Below, in pieces: positions 11,437 to 20,784 of a stretch of 64,000 nucleotides of DNA. The translations under genes were made by a program, and so were the position numbers. The stretch comes from Actinomycetes bacterium (lineage in GTDB: Bacteria > Actinomycetota > Actinomycetes > Mycobacteriales > Mycobacteriaceae): contig JAHZJB010000139.1 of NCBI GenBank assembly GCA_022601135.1, positions 1 to 64,000 of the forward strand. Direction: 5' to 3'. Each line of letters starts with the position of its first letter. Within the stretch, counting starts at the first letter, position 1. The notes below the pieces were generated by a model, which searched no databases, was not told the origin of the DNA, and was given only the letters and a program-made list of their open reading frames with translations.

Positions 11437-13404
11437 ATGTCACGGACCAAGAAGGGCATGGTCGTCGTCATGCTGGGCAGCGCAGGAATCTTCTTTAGCG
11501 CCCCGCTTCTCAGCCCGCCGGCAGCCGCCAACCCCAGCCGCGGAGGAGTGCCGTGCGTGGGGATCTTGGAACAGATCGTTTCCAATCCAGGTGACATCTC
11601 GCAGGCGCTCGAGCAGGCCGCATCGTCGCTCGCCGCCGGTCCGGGCGAGCCCGCACCCCCAGTCGTGGTTCCCCCCGCGAGTTCCTCCTCGGGAGGCACG
11701 CCCCCGGTTCCGCCGGCACCCGCGGCACCGGCGCCGACTTCGGCCGGCGGCGGTATTCCTCCGGTCCGGCCGCAACCGCCTACGGCCGTGTCGATGCCCT
11801 CATCGGGGGCTACCCCTTCGACGCCCCCGGTAATGGGTGGCCCGATCATCGGCGATGCCGGGCTGGCGATACCGCCCGGCCTGCCGGTCCCCGGCCTTCC
11901 TGGCGCCCTCCCGGCGGGAGTTGGCGCACCTTCCATCCCGGCTGCGCCGGGTGCTCCGATAGCTACCGCTGGCGGGGATGTTGTGCCGCCTGGTTTGGGT
12001 GTGCCGGGGGGGCCGGTTGTTGGTGAGTCGGGTGTGGTGGGGCCGTCGGTGTCGGGTGCTCCGCTAGCTACCGCTGGCGGGGATGTTGTGCCGCCTGGTT
12101 TGGGTGTGCCGGGTGCGCCGGTGGTTGGTGAGTCGGGTGTGGTGACGCCGCCGGTGTCGGGTGTGCCGGGTACGCCTGGGGGTAGTTCGGTGGGGTTGGC
12201 GAAGCCGTCGGTTCCGGGTGTGTCGGGTGCGCCGGTTGTTGGTGAGTCGGGGTTGGTGGCGCCGTCGGTGTCGGGTGCTCCGCTAGCTACCGCTGGCGGG
12301 GATGTTGTGCCGCCTGGTTTGGGTGTTCCGGGTGCCCCGGTTGTTGGTGAGTCGGGTGTGGTGGCGCCGTCGGTGACGGGTGCTCCGCTAGCTACCGCTG
12401 GCGGGGATGTTGTGCCGCCTGGTTTGGGTGTTCCGGGTGCCCCGGTCGTTGGTGAGTCGGGTGTGGTGGCGCCGCCGGTGACGGGTGCTCCGATAGCTAC
12501 CGCCGGTGGCGACGTTGTGCCGCCTGGTTTGGGTGTTCCGGGTGCCCCGGTCGTTGGTGAGTCGGGTGTGGTGGCGCCGCCGGTGTCGGGTGCTCCGATA
12601 GCTACCGCCGGTGGCGACGTTGTGCCGCCCGGGTTGGGTGTGCCGAGCGCTCCTGTTGCGGCGGCCGGCGGCGACGTTGTGCCGCCCGGGTTGGGTGTTC
12701 CGGGTGCGCCGGCTGCTACGGCTGGCGCCGATGTTGCACCTGTCGGTCCGCCTGCGGGAAGCGCCCCGATCTTTGGTGAAGCCGGTGTGGTGCCGCCGTC
12801 GGTTCCGCCGCTTCCTGGTGGAGGGGCTGGAGCTCCGGCTGGCACGGTCACTCCGCCGCTTCCGCCGGTTCCGCCGTCGTCGACGAGCGTGGCGGTCAAC
12901 AACCCGGTTCCGCCCTACCCGGGACCGCCGCCATCCTCGAATCGCGTGAACGTGGCGGCGCCGCAGGCGCCGATTCCGGATCCCCCGGGGAACTCGCTCA
13001 CAGTCTCGGATGTGTTCACCCCGCCTGGGTTGATGCGTACCGTGCAGGACGGCGTCTCGTCGGTAACCGCCGCCCTGCCGCCGCCTCCCGCTCCGTTGCC
13101 CGTTGCCGTCGGAGCCGCCGATGTGGGTGTACCCGCTGCGGCGAATCCGCTGACCCCGCTGGCAGCGACGGGTCTGTCAAACCTGGTCTCGCCCCCGTCG
13201 CTGAATATCCCGTCAATTCCCGGTCTGCCAGTGCCGCTGCCCAACGAGATCCCCGTACCGACCGACCTCATCTGCGTAGATACCGATTGGTCGGCCGCTC
13301 AGGGGGATTCGGCTGCCGGGCCGGGGATCAACACGGACATCCCGAAGAGGTTGGCCACCGGACCGGAACCTCTCGGTGAACGGCGTGACCGCTGGGATAA
13401 CTAA
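11437..13404 (+). CDS. Secreted Pro/Gly/Val-rich protein with 35-residue tandem repeats
   Basis: I do not recognise a family. The 655-residue product begins with a good Sec signal peptide (MSRTKKGMVVVMLGSAGIFF, then a PPAAA-N cleavage site). A short segment with one Cys (GVPCVGILEQ) follows, then a Pro-rich linker. From about residue 175 to 428 it carries repeats of a 35-residue unit containing ATAGGDVVPPGLGVPGAP and VVGESGVVAP. The tail is again Pro-rich and ends with a second Cys (LICVDTDW) and a charged terminus. The composition recalls elastin-like or cell-wall-spanning low-complexity proteins. There is no LPXTG motif or C-terminal membrane anchor. ATG 11437 lies behind GGAG. TTG 11428 is an alternative. 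It stands alone between the kinase and a convergent gene. Confidence 0.8.
   Translation: MSRTKKGMVVVMLGSAGIFFSAPLLSPPAAANPSRGGVPCVGILEQIVSNPGDISQALEQAASSLAAGPGEPAPPVVVPPASSSSGGTPPVPPAPAAPAPTSAGGGIPPVRPQPPTAVSMPSSGATPSTPPVMGGPIIGDAGLAIPPGLPVPGLPGALPAGVGAPSIPAAPGAPIATAGGDVVPPGLGVPGGPVVGESGVVGPSVSGAPLATAGGDVVPPGLGVPGAPVVGESGVVTPPVSGVPGTPGGSSVGLAKPSVPGVSGAPVVGESGLVAPSVSGAPLATAGGDVVPPGLGVPGAPVVGESGVVAPSVTGAPLATAGGDVVPPGLGVPGAPVVGESGVVAPPVTGAPIATAGGDVVPPGLGVPGAPVVGESGVVAPPVSGAPIATAGGDVVPPGLGVPSAPVAAAGGDVVPPGLGVPGAPAATAGADVAPVGPPAGSAPIFGEAGVVPPSVPPLPGGGAGAPAGTVTPPLPPVPPSSTSVAVNNPVPPYPGPPPSSNRVNVAAPQAPIPDPPGNSLTVSDVFTPPGLMRTVQDGVSSVTAALPPPPAPLPVAVGAADVGVPAAANPLTPLAATGLSNLVSPPSLNIPSIPGLPVPLPNEIPVPTDLICVDTDWSAAQGDSAAGPGINTDIPKRLATGPEPLGERRDRWDN
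11951..12720 (+). repeat. 105-bp in-frame tandem repeat array
   Basis: The marker AGCTACCGCTGGCGGGGATG or a close variant starts at 11961, 12066, 12285, 12390, 12495 and 12600, so spacing is exactly 105 bp except where a diverged 114-bp unit intervenes after the second full unit. A final shortened copy starts 54 bp later (12654). Several neighbours are nearly identical at the nucleotide level, which points to recent expansion or gene conversion. The array is richer in T than flanking coding DNA. Confidence 0.92.
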
Positions 13405-13424
13405 GCAGCTTTTTGCTGATCCTG

Positions 13425-13474
13425 GGCGGTTTGGACGCGTGGTGCCCACGGAGGCAGTCGAACGCGCAACCGCC
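13425..13474. terminator. Possible hairpin between convergent genes
   Basis: GGCGGTT (13425-13431) pairs with AACCGCC (13468-13474) across a 36-nt loop. It lies between the repeat-protein gene and the convergent DUF1990 gene. The stem is short, so a terminator role is only suggested. Confidence 0.35.
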
Positions 13475-13519
13475 AAACCTTCACTACGTTAACCGGGGAT
13501 CAGCCGGAGACCAGGCCCA

Positions 13520-14026
13520 TCACAACGCCCTCAGATAGCGATCAGTGATCAGCCGCTGGATCAGTGAGGTCAACGGTGCACCCAGGCGACTCCACCAGGT
13601 CGCATGCTGGGAAAATGCGGCTACCTCGGCGACAACGTCCCCGGTGGATGGTTCGTAGCGAACCAGGAATAGTTCCTCGCCGGATTCCGGATGCCCGGGC
13701 AATGTCCCGTACGCGAAACCACGGCGGTCCGGCTCGTCGACGACATAGACCACCCGGCACGGCGCAAACACCGGACCAAGGCGAACTAATACCTCAGCCC
13801 CTGCCTCGGCCTTCGGGCTGGTGGCCTCGACGCGCAAACCTGCTCCGCGCAGCATTCCCCAGCGCATGCCCCGGTCGGCAGCCTCATCGAAGCGGTCGCG
13901 GCCGCTGCCGATCACCGACGATTTCCGCAGCTGGTGATAACCCGCCGGCATTACCCCTGACGTCGCTCCCACCTCGGAATAGGTTAGGGGCTTGTCGGAA
14001 AGGTCGTTCAAGTTCACGGATGTCAC
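13520..14026 (-). CDS. DUF1990 family protein
   Basis: A protein of about 168 residues whose N-terminal PLTYSEVGATSG, PAGYHQLRKS and GSGRDRFDEAADR segments are typical of DUF1990, a family common in actinobacteria with no established function. The C-terminal half (YVVDEPDRRGFAYGTLPGHP, then GEELFLVRYE) also fits. No signal peptide or membrane segment. GTG 14026 has GGTGG five bases upstream. ATG 14053 is nine codons earlier without an evident ribosome binding site. It diverges from the downstream thioesterase gene. Confidence 0.78.
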   Translation of the reverse strand: MTSVNLNDLSDKPLTYSEVGATSGVMPAGYHQLRKSSVIGSGRDRFDEAADRGMRWGMLRGAGLRVEATSPKAEAGAEVLVRLGPVFAPCRVVYVVDEPDRRGFAYGTLPGHPESGEELFLVRYEPSTGDVVAEVAAFSQHATWWSRLGAPLTSLIQRLITDRYLRAL

Positions 14027-14184
14027 CTTGCCACCGCCGGCGACTTTCGTCATCGGGTGCGCTATGGGGCATCGTCGGGGCGAAGGAAGGAGTAGTGCCG
14101 TCAGATCGAGCTCACCGGCAGCATTCTCAAGACGTTGCGCAAGCCGGCGAGGTCTTCGGGTGGTTCAACCCATACGGTAGGCGG

Positions 14185-14814
14185 GTGAGCGTCAGTGAAC
14201 CCGCCAATCCACAAGCCGGTGGGGGATTCAATTGGCCGGAACAGACTGCATCTGGTGGAGCCGACTATGGGCGGTTTGTCGAAGCAGTCCGGGAGCTCCA
14301 GGACCATGCGCGCGCGGCCAATGCGCCCGATGAGGTGGTCACCGAAGCTGCGAATTTAATCGCGACAGTGTCGCAGTTGCTTGCGCCCTACGACACTGAC
14401 GAGTGGACATCTCCGTCGGGCCGCCGAGCGGACCTACCGAACCGCGGCAACATTCTGCAGGTGCCCGCGAGCCTCAAGGTCACCGCGGACGGTCGCGTAG
14501 CCGGGGATGTGCTGTTCCGGCGGTACCACCTTGGCCGCAACGGGGCCGCACATGGCGGCGCGGTGGCGCTGCTGTTCGATTCGCTGCTCGGGTACACCGC
14601 GTTCAGACTCACCGACGGCAGGGCGCAGCGGACCGCCTACCTGCATGTTGACTACCGCAGGATCGTTACGGTGGAGAAGCAGCTTAAGGTTGACGCCGGA
14701 ATCGACCAAACCGTGGGTCGGAAGATCTTCGTCTCCGGTCGAATCCTGGACGGAAGTGAAGTACTGGCCGAAGGGCACGCCCTGTTCGTGAAGCTGAAAC
14801 CCGGACAGCCATGA
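14185..14814 (+). CDS. PaaI-type hotdog thioesterase-like protein
   Basis: A single hotdog-fold protein of 209 residues. The core helix segment HLGRNGAAHGGAVALLFDS carries the HGG signature of PaaI/4HBT thioesterases, with LHVDYRRIV later. The likely activity is hydrolysis of an acyl-CoA, substrate unknown. The frame is open far upstream to 13564, but that part is antisense to the DUF1990 gene. GTG 14185 is the first start beyond that gene, and its stop overlaps the next start (ATGA). Confidence 0.78.
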   Translation: MSVSEPANPQAGGGFNWPEQTASGGADYGRFVEAVRELQDHARAANAPDEVVTEAANLIATVSQLLAPYDTDEWTSPSGRRADLPNRGNILQVPASLKVTADGRVAGDVLFRRYHLGRNGAAHGGAVALLFDSLLGYTAFRLTDGRAQRTAYLHVDYRRIVTVEKQLKVDAGIDQTVGRKIFVSGRILDGSEVLAEGHALFVKLKPGQP

Positions 14815-15236
14815 GCGATGACACCCAGGGAATCGCTCGCCGGTGGGCGCGCCGGCGCGACCGGCTACGTGGACGGCGGTATGTCGACCTCGGTTACCGG
14901 ATGGGGGTCGGCGTAGTCGGCATCCTTGTCCTCGCCGTGGGCATCGTCGCGATCCCGTATCCGGGTCCGGGTTGGGCGATCGTGTTCGTCGGGCTCGCTA
15001 TCCTGGCGACCGAATTCGAGTGGGCACGAAAGCTGCTGGCCTATGCGCGGATACGGTACAACGCGGTCATGGGCTGGTTCAGGCGACAGGGTTTGTGGAT
15101 GCAGCTACTGGGTGTGGTGTTTACGACTGTGATCGTGGTGGGGACACTGTGGTTGCTCGGCGCGCTGGGGTGGGCTGGGAAGCTGGTGGGCATTGAGCAT
15201 GCGTGGCTGGATAGCCCCATTGGTATCGGGTCGTGA
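14811..15236 (+). CDS. PGPGW-motif transmembrane protein (TIGR02611-like)
   Basis: A 141-residue membrane protein with the diagnostic PYPGPGWAIVFVGLA turn linking two hydrophobic helices (about residues 28-45 and 52-67). A third helix pair lies near 98-120. The N-terminus is strongly basic. Function of this actinobacterial family is unknown. ATG 14811 overlaps the thioesterase stop by four bases, so the two are probably co-translated. Confidence 0.82.
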   Translation: MSDDTQGIARRWARRRDRLRGRRYVDLGYRMGVGVVGILVLAVGIVAIPYPGPGWAIVFVGLAILATEFEWARKLLAYARIRYNAVMGWFRRQGLWMQLLGVVFTTVIVVGTLWLLGALGWAGKLVGIEHAWLDSPIGIGS

Positions 15237-15324
15237 TGGTCCATCCCGATAGCATGGGCGCGGTCGGGGCCACGATGGGGCCCGGACCCCACACATAGCA
15301 CCAGGAAGGTTTGGAGAGCCCGCG

Positions 15325-17388
15325 ATGAGCGCCCCCGCCAGATTCGTCCCAGCAGCCCCGATCCGGGTCGCTGCCGGGATGACCGCGGGCCAGGTGGTTC
15401 GTGACGCCGGATTGCCCGCCAGAGGGGCTGTCGACGCCGTGGTCGTCGTCCGCGACGCAGATGGGCGGCTGCGTGATCTGTCCTGGGTGTCTGCGGCTGA
15501 TGCCGAGGTCACCCCCGTTGCGGCCAACACCGAAGACGGGCGCAGCGTTATTCGTCATTCGGCCGCCCACGTTCTCGCCCAGGCGGTCCAGTCGCGTTTT
15601 CCCGACGCCAAACTCGGCATCGGGCCGCCCATCGCCGATGGCTTCTACTACGACTTCGAGGTCGCTGAACCGTTCACACCGGAAGATCTTGAAGCCCTCG
15701 AAAAGCGCATGCGCCAGATCGTCAAAGAGGGCCAACTGTTCTCTCGCCGGGTGTTCGAATCCAAGGATGAGGCTCGGGTCGAGTTGGCCGGCGAGCCATA
15801 CAAGCTGGAACTCATCGACGACAAATCCGGCGACCCCGACGTGATGGAGGTGGGCGGCGATGAGTTGACCGCCTACGACAACCTTAATCCCCGCACCCGC
15901 GAACGGGAGTGGGGTGACCTGTGTCGCGGGCCGCACATTCCCACCACGCGCTACATCCCGGCTTTCAAACTGACCCGCAGCTCGGCCGCCTACTGGCGCG
16001 GCGATCAGAGCAACGCGAGCCTGCAACGCATCTACGGCACCGCATGGGAGTCGCAGGAGGCGCTCGACCGCCACCTCGAGCTCATGGAAGAGGCGTCGCG
16101 CCGAGACCACCGCAAGCTGGGCGCCGAGCTGGACTTGTTCAGCTTCCCCGACGAGTTGGGTTCGGGCTTACCGGTTTTCCACCCGAACGGGGGAATCGTA
16201 CGCAACGAACTCGAGGACTACTCGCGGCGCAAGCACATCGAAGCCGGCTACCAGTTCGTCAATACCCCGCACCTGACCAAGGAACACCTCTACGTCACCT
16301 CCGGTCACCTGGAGTGGTACGCCGAGGGCATGTTCCCGCCCATGCACATCGACGCCGAACTCAACGACGACGGCACCGTGCGCAAACCAGGGCAGAACTA
16401 CTACCTCAAGCCGATGAACTGCCCCATGCACCATCTGATCTACCGGTCTCGCGGTCGGTCCTATCGGGAGCTTCCGTTGCGGCTCTTCGAGTTCGGCACC
16501 GTGTACCGCTATGAGAAATCGGGTGTGGTTCATGGGCTGACCCGGGCGCGGGGCTTCACCCAGGACGACGCGCACATCTACACCACCCGCGAACAAATGC
16601 ACGAGGAACTGGCCTCGTTGCTGCAGTTCGTTCTCGACCTACTGGCCGACTACGGCCTGAATGATTTCTTCCTCGAATTGTCGACCAAGGATCCGGACAA
16701 GTCCGTCGGTTCCGACGAGATGTGGGACGTGGCCACCGAGACGCTACGTGAAGTCGCTGAATCCTCGGGGCTCGAACTGGTGCCCGACCCGGGAGGCGCC
16801 GCGTTCTACGGCCCCAAGGTCTCGGTGCAGGTACGCGACGCTCTGGGGCGAAGCTGGCAGATGTCGACGATCCAACTCGACTTCAACATGCCCGAGCGCT
16901 TTGGGCTCGAATACACCTCCCAGGACGGAACACGTCGGCGGCCTGTTTTGATCCACCGTGCGCTTTTCGGATCGATCGAGCGGTTCTTCGGCATCCTCAC
17001 CGAGCACTACGCGGGTGCGTTCCCGGCGTGGCTGGCGCCGGTGCAGGTCGTGGGTATCCCGGTCGCCGATGGCCACATCGCTTATCTCAACGAGCTGGTG
17101 ACACAGCTCCGCGCGCACGGTATCCGCGCGGACGTCGACACCAGCGACGACCGGATGGCCAAGAAGATCGTCAACCACACCAACCAGAAAGTGCCGTTCA
17201 TGTTGGTCGCGGGCGACCGTGACATGGAGGCGGACGCCGTCAGCTTCCGGTTCGGTGACCGCACCCAGATCAACGGGGTGCCGCGGGACAAGGTGATCGA
17301 CATCATCGTTGATTGGGTGGCACGACGGGAAAACGCTACGCCGACCGCCGAACTCGTGGTCACCGATGCAGTGTCAGACGAGGGTTGA
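15325..17388 (+). CDS. thrS: Threonyl-tRNA synthetase
   Basis: Class II aminoacyl-tRNA synthetase that charges tRNA-Thr, 687 residues. Order of domains: TGS (1-70), a second additional/editing domain with [12 protein letters not shown] (zinc-binding His residues), then the catalytic core and C-terminal anticodon-binding domain. The core shows motif 2 (FRYE-like [20 protein letters not shown]), NCPMH for the catalytic zinc Cys, and motif 3 ([15 protein letters not shown]). ATG 15325 follows GGAG. The next gene begins one base after its stop, forming the head of the phosphoinositide operon. Confidence 0.97.
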   Translation: MSAPARFVPAAPIRVAAGMTAGQVVRDAGLPARGAVDAVVVVRDADGRLRDLSWVSAADAEVTPVAANTEDGRSVIRHSAAHVLAQAVQSRFPDAKLGIGPPIADGFYYDFEVAEPFTPEDLEALEKRMRQIVKEGQLFSRRVFESKDEARVELAGEPYKLELIDDKSGDPDVMEVGGDELTAYDNLNPRTREREWGDLCRGPHIPTTRYIPAFKLTRSSAAYWRGDQSNASLQRIYGTAWESQEALDRHLELMEEASRRDHRKLGAELDLFSFPDELGSGLPVFHPNGGIVRNELEDYSRRKHIEAGYQFVNTPHLTKEHLYVTSGHLEWYAEGMFPPMHIDAELNDDGTVRKPGQNYYLKPMNCPMHHLIYRSRGRSYRELPLRLFEFGTVYRYEKSGVVHGLTRARGFTQDDAHIYTTREQMHEELASLLQFVLDLLADYGLNDFFLELSTKDPDKSVGSDEMWDVATETLREVAESSGLELVPDPGGAAFYGPKVSVQVRDALGRSWQMSTIQLDFNMPERFGLEYTSQDGTRRRPVLIHRALFGSIERFFGILTEHYAGAFPAWLAPVQVVGIPVADGHIAYLNELVTQLRAHGIRADVDTSDDRMAKKIVNHTNQKVPFMLVAGDRDMEADAVSFRFGDRTQINGVPRDKVIDIIVDWVARRENATPTAELVVTDAVSDEG

Positions 17389-17389
17389 C

Positions 17390-17941
17390 GTGGACCCGGA
17401 ACGCAAGATCGTAGACCGCGGTGTCGGCGACCCGGACCACCTGCAGCGGCTGTGGACGCCGCATCGGATGTCGTATATCGCCGAAGCCCCGATGAAAACC
17501 GGCCGCGTTACCCCCACCGAGCCGTTCAGCGATATCCCGACGATGTCCGACGAGGACGGCCTGGTGGTGGCGCGGGGCGAGCTGGTCTACGCCGTGCTGA
17601 ATCTTTACCCGTACAACCCCGGCCATCTGATGGTGGTGCCCTACCGAAAGGTGTCCGAGCTCGAGGACCTTACGGTTGAGGAGGGTGCGGAACTGATGGC
17701 GTTCGCACAGAAGGCGATTCGGGTCATCAAATCGGTCTCGCGGCCGCACGGGTTCAATGTCGGTCTCAACCTGGGTCAGTCGGCGGGCGGCAGCCTGGCC
17801 GAACACCTGCACATGCACGTTGTGCCGCGTTGGGGCGGTGACGCCAATTTCATCACAGTTATCGGGGACTCCAAGGTGATCCCGCAATTACTGAGGGATA
17901 CGCGTCAGTTGCTGGCCACCGAATGGGGCAACCAGCGGTGA
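17390..17941 (+). CDS. HIT-family AP4A phosphorylase (Rv2613c-like)
   Basis: A histidine-triad nucleotide phosphorylase/hydrolase of 183 residues. The signature HLHMHVVPRWGGD near the C-terminus is the HxHxH active site. NLYPYNPGHLMVVPYRKV is the upstream conserved block. M. tuberculosis Rv2613c, in the same place after thrS, phosphorolyses diadenosine tetraphosphate, a by-product of synthetases such as ThrRS, so the neighbourhood is functionally sensible. Start: GTG 17390 with GACGAGGG six bases upstream. ATG 17366, inside thrS, is an alternative. Confidence 0.9.
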   Translation: MDPERKIVDRGVGDPDHLQRLWTPHRMSYIAEAPMKTGRVTPTEPFSDIPTMSDEDGLVVARGELVYAVLNLYPYNPGHLMVVPYRKVSELEDLTVEEGAELMAFAQKAIRVIKSVSRPHGFNVGLNLGQSAGGSLAEHLHMHVVPRWGGDANFITVIGDSKVIPQLLRDTRQLLATEWGNQR

Positions 17942-18609
17942 GCGACTTCTACCTGATGACCCGCGCTGCCTACGTGCGGCTGTCCGGGCCGCTGGCCAGG
18001 GGAGCACTGCGCCTGGGCCTGACCCCCGACGCGGTCACGATTCTCGGCACCGCCGGTGCGGTGCTTGCCGCGCTGACGTTGTTCCCCGTCGGGCAGCTTT
18101 TTGCGGGCGCGTTCGCTGTCGCGTTCTTCGTCCTGGCCGACATGCTCGACGGTGCCATGGCGCGCGAACGTGGCGGCGGTACCCGCTTCGGGGCTGTGCT
18201 GGACGCGACGTGTGACCGGATCAGCGACGGTGCCGTGTTCTGTGGGCTGCTCTGGTGGGCCGCCTTCGGTCGGGATAGCGCCGAGTTGGCGGTCGCGACG
18301 CTGATCTGCCTGGTGTCCTCGCAGGTTATCTCCTATATCAAGGCCCGTGCTGAGGCCAGCGGGCTGACCGCAGAGGGCGGACTGATAGAGCGGCCGGAGC
18401 GGCTGGCGATAATCCTGATCGGTGCCTGCTTCTCCGACCTGCCGTTCTTCCCGTTGCCGTGGCTGCTCGACGTTGCCATGTGGGTGCTCGCGGTGGCCAG
18501 CGTGGTGACCGTGGGGCAGCGTTTGCACAGCGTGCGTACCTCGGCCGGGGCGATGGAACCGCTCCCGCTCGCCGACAGCGGCGAGAAACCGGAGAGCACC
18601 GAACAGTGA
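17938..18609 (+). CDS. pgsA1: Phosphatidylinositol phosphate synthase PgsA1
   Basis: CDP-alcohol phosphatidyltransferase of 223 residues that joins CDP-diacylglycerol to inositol 1-phosphate, the first step toward PI and the PIMs. The family signature D-x2-D-G-x2-A-R-x8-G-x3-D-x3-D is seen as DMLDGAMARE, then GTRFGAVLDATCDRISD. Six membrane helices are expected. GTG 17938 overlaps the HIT stop (GTGA). A conserved cluster partner of patA and pimA. Confidence 0.95.
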   Translation: MSDFYLMTRAAYVRLSGPLARGALRLGLTPDAVTILGTAGAVLAALTLFPVGQLFAGAFAVAFFVLADMLDGAMARERGGGTRFGAVLDATCDRISDGAVFCGLLWWAAFGRDSAELAVATLICLVSSQVISYIKARAEASGLTAEGGLIERPERLAIILIGACFSDLPFFPLPWLLDVAMWVLAVASVVTVGQRLHSVRTSAGAMEPLPLADSGEKPESTEQ

Positions 18610-19562
18610 CCGGGCATCCAGCCAGTTCGAACCGCGACCGCGGTGCCATTCTCCGGCGCCGGGGCTCCTGGGGCGGCCACCTCACCGACTGGGGGTATGC
18701 GGCCGGCTGGCGACTGGTCCGCGCTGCTCCAGAACGCTTGGCCCGCAAAGCGTTCGGCGCCGGCGCGCGATTCGCCTCGCTCAACGGCGGACCCGAGCAG
18801 CTACGGAAGAACCTGGCCCGGGTGACCGGGGTGGAGCCGAACCGGGTGCCGACTGAGCTGATTCGTGCCTCGCTCGCTTCCTACGCCCGATATTGGCGGG
18901 AGGCTTTTCGGTTGCCGTCGATGGATCACGCAGAACTGGGCAAGCGGTTGAGTGTGCAGGACATCGAGTTGGTGTGGTCGGCACTGGAGGATGGCCGGGG
19001 GGCGGTGTTGGCGCTGCCGCACAGCGGGAACTGGGACATGGCCGGCGTCTGGCTGGTGCAGAATTATGGCACGTTCGCCACGGTCGCCGAGCGTCTCAAG
19101 CCCGAGTCGCTCTACCATCGATTTCTTGCCTACCGGGAGAGCCTGGGTTTTGAAGTGGTGCCACTGTCGGGTGGCCGGCGTCCGCCTTTCGACGTGCTGA
19201 GCGACCGACTTCGCGACAACGGCGTGGTGTGTCTGATGGCCGACCGAGACCTGACCCGGGGTGGCGTTCAGGTCGACTTCTTCGGGGAGCCGACGCGGCT
19301 GCCCGCGGGGCCGGCCAAGCTCGCTCTGCAAAACGGCGCCGCGCTTTTTCCGGCGCACTGCTGGTTTGAAGGAGACGGGTGGGGTATTCGGGTATATCCG
19401 GAACTGGACACCTCGTCGGGCGACATCACGGTGATCACTCAGGCATTGGCAGACCAGTTCGCCCGCAATATCGCCGCGCACCCGGCCGATTGGCACATGC
19501 TGCAGCCGCAATGGCTGGCCGACCTGTCCGATGAGCGCCGGGCCCGCCTGGAGGCCACCTGA
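18606..19562 (+). CDS. patA: PIM acyltransferase PatA
   Basis: Membrane-associated acyltransferase of the lauroyl/myristoyl transferase superfamily, 318 residues, that palmitoylates the mannose of PIM1/PIM2. The HX4D catalytic motif is seen in ALPHSGNWDMAG. ADRDLTRGGVQVDFFGEP is the second conserved block. GTG 18606 overlaps the pgsA1 stop. pimA follows within 31 bp. Orthologue of Rv2611c by order and length. Confidence 0.94.
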   Translation: MTGHPASSNRDRGAILRRRGSWGGHLTDWGYAAGWRLVRAAPERLARKAFGAGARFASLNGGPEQLRKNLARVTGVEPNRVPTELIRASLASYARYWREAFRLPSMDHAELGKRLSVQDIELVWSALEDGRGAVLALPHSGNWDMAGVWLVQNYGTFATVAERLKPESLYHRFLAYRESLGFEVVPLSGGRRPPFDVLSDRLRDNGVVCLMADRDLTRGGVQVDFFGEPTRLPAGPAKLALQNGAALFPAHCWFEGDGWGIRVYPELDTSSGDITVITQALADQFARNIAAHPADWHMLQPQWLADLSDERRARLEAT

Positions 19563-19593
19563 TGTGCAACCGCGTGAGGAGATGGCGGGACTG

Positions 19594-20784
19594 ATGCGCA
19601 TCGGCATGGTCTGTCCGTACTCGTTCGATGTGCCCGGTGGGGTGCAGTCGCACGTTCTGCAGCTCGCCGAGGTGATGCATCGGCGCGGGCACGAGGTCAG
19701 TGTGCTCGCGCCCGCCTCTGCCGAGGCGCACGTCTCACTGCCCGAGTACGTGGTTTCGGGCGGAAAGGCCGTACCGATTCCTTACAACGGGTCGGTAGCC
19801 AGGCTGCGCTTCGGTCCGGCAACCCACCGGAGAGTAAAGAAGTGGCTGATTGCGGGGGAGTTCGATGTGCTGCACCTGCACGAGCCGAATGCCCCGAGCT
19901 TGTCCATGTTGGCGCTCAATATCGCCGAAGGCCCGATCGTGGCCACCTTTCACACCTCGACGACGAAGTCGCTGACGCTGTCGGTGTTCGAACCCATCCT
20001 TCGACCGATGCACGAGAAGATCGTGGGCCGTATCGCGGTGTCGGATCTGGCCCGACGCTGGCAGATGGAGGCGCTGGGCAGCGACGCCGTCGAGATACCC
20101 AACGGTGTTGACGTGGGGTCGTTCGCGTCGGCGCCGCCGCTGGACGGGTATCCGCGTCCCGGTAAGACAGTGCTGTTCCTGGGGCGCTTCGACGAGCCGC
20201 GAAAGGGAATGGCCGTACTGCTGGGCGCACTGCCTGCGGTCGTCGAGCGATTTCCCGACATCCAGATCCTGATTGTGGGACGCGGAAACGAAGACGAGTT
20301 GCGCGCCGACGCCGGCTCGTTGGCAGGTCATCTGAGATTTCTGGGTCAGGTCGACGATGCCGAGAAGGCCTCGGCGATGCGCAGCGCCGATGTGTATTGC
20401 GCCCCTAACACCGGTGGCGAGAGCTTCGGAATCGTACTCGTGGAGGCGATGGCCACCGGAACTGCGGTGGTAGCCAGTGACCTGGATGCGTTTCGACGGG
20501 TATTGGACAACGGTAGGGCCGGTCGCTTGGTGGCTGTCGACGACCCGGCAGCATTGTCTGCAGGCCTGATCGAGGTGCTCGCCGACGACGCTGTCCGGGC
20601 GGGCTATGTCGATTGCGCGACGCAATCGGTGCAACGCTACGACTGGTCCGTCGTCGCCAAGCAGATCATGAGGGTCTACGAGACCGTCGCCGGTGCCGGA
20701 GTGAAGGTCCAGGTGGCCGGTTCGGCGGGCAGGAGCGATGGGCCCGCGGCCGAAGTGCAGGGGACCCCCGGGGGGCAGGCTTGA
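19594..20784 (+). CDS. pimA: Phosphatidylinositol mannosyltransferase PimA
   Basis: GT4 family retaining mannosyltransferase, 396 residues, that moves mannose from GDP-mannose to the 2-position of phosphatidylinositol at the inner membrane leaflet. The N-terminus MRIGMVCPYSFDVPGGVQSH is the known PimA start, with the nucleotide-loop glycines. The C-terminal domain has the EX7E motif ESFGIVLVE. In-frame ATG 19582 and GTG 19564 are alternative starts. GAGGAG at 19576-19581 better fits 19582 by spacing. The C-terminal tail is about 18 residues longer than I recall for M. tuberculosis. Confidence 0.95.
   Translation: MRIGMVCPYSFDVPGGVQSHVLQLAEVMHRRGHEVSVLAPASAEAHVSLPEYVVSGGKAVPIPYNGSVARLRFGPATHRRVKKWLIAGEFDVLHLHEPNAPSLSMLALNIAEGPIVATFHTSTTKSLTLSVFEPILRPMHEKIVGRIAVSDLARRWQMEALGSDAVEIPNGVDVGSFASAPPLDGYPRPGKTVLFLGRFDEPRKGMAVLLGALPAVVERFPDIQILIVGRGNEDELRADAGSLAGHLRFLGQVDDAEKASAMRSADVYCAPNTGGESFGIVLVEAMATGTAVVASDLDAFRRVLDNGRAGRLVAVDDPAALSAGLIEVLADDAVRAGYVDCATQSVQRYDWSVVAKQIMRVYETVAGAGVKVQVAGSAGRSDGPAAEVQGTPGGQA

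Noticed and set aside
11951..12720. CRISPR array suggested by regular spacing
   Set aside because: The 105-bp units are entirely in one reading frame and contiguous, with no unique spacers, so they are protein repeats.
11310..12902. A 530-codon open frame antisense to the repeat protein
   Set aside because: It mirrors the low-complexity repeats. It has no ribosome binding site or signal features, and the plus-strand frame has a proper signal peptide.
13564..14184. N-terminal extension of the thioesterase gene
   Set aside because: The open frame upstream is antisense to the DUF1990 gene and has shadow composition. Homology starts after 14185.
15276..15291. T-box or attenuator upstream of thrS
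   Set aside because: TGGGG/CCCCA forms only a 5-bp stem in an 88-bp leader. No T-box sequence (TGGNACC-type) or antiterminator was seen.
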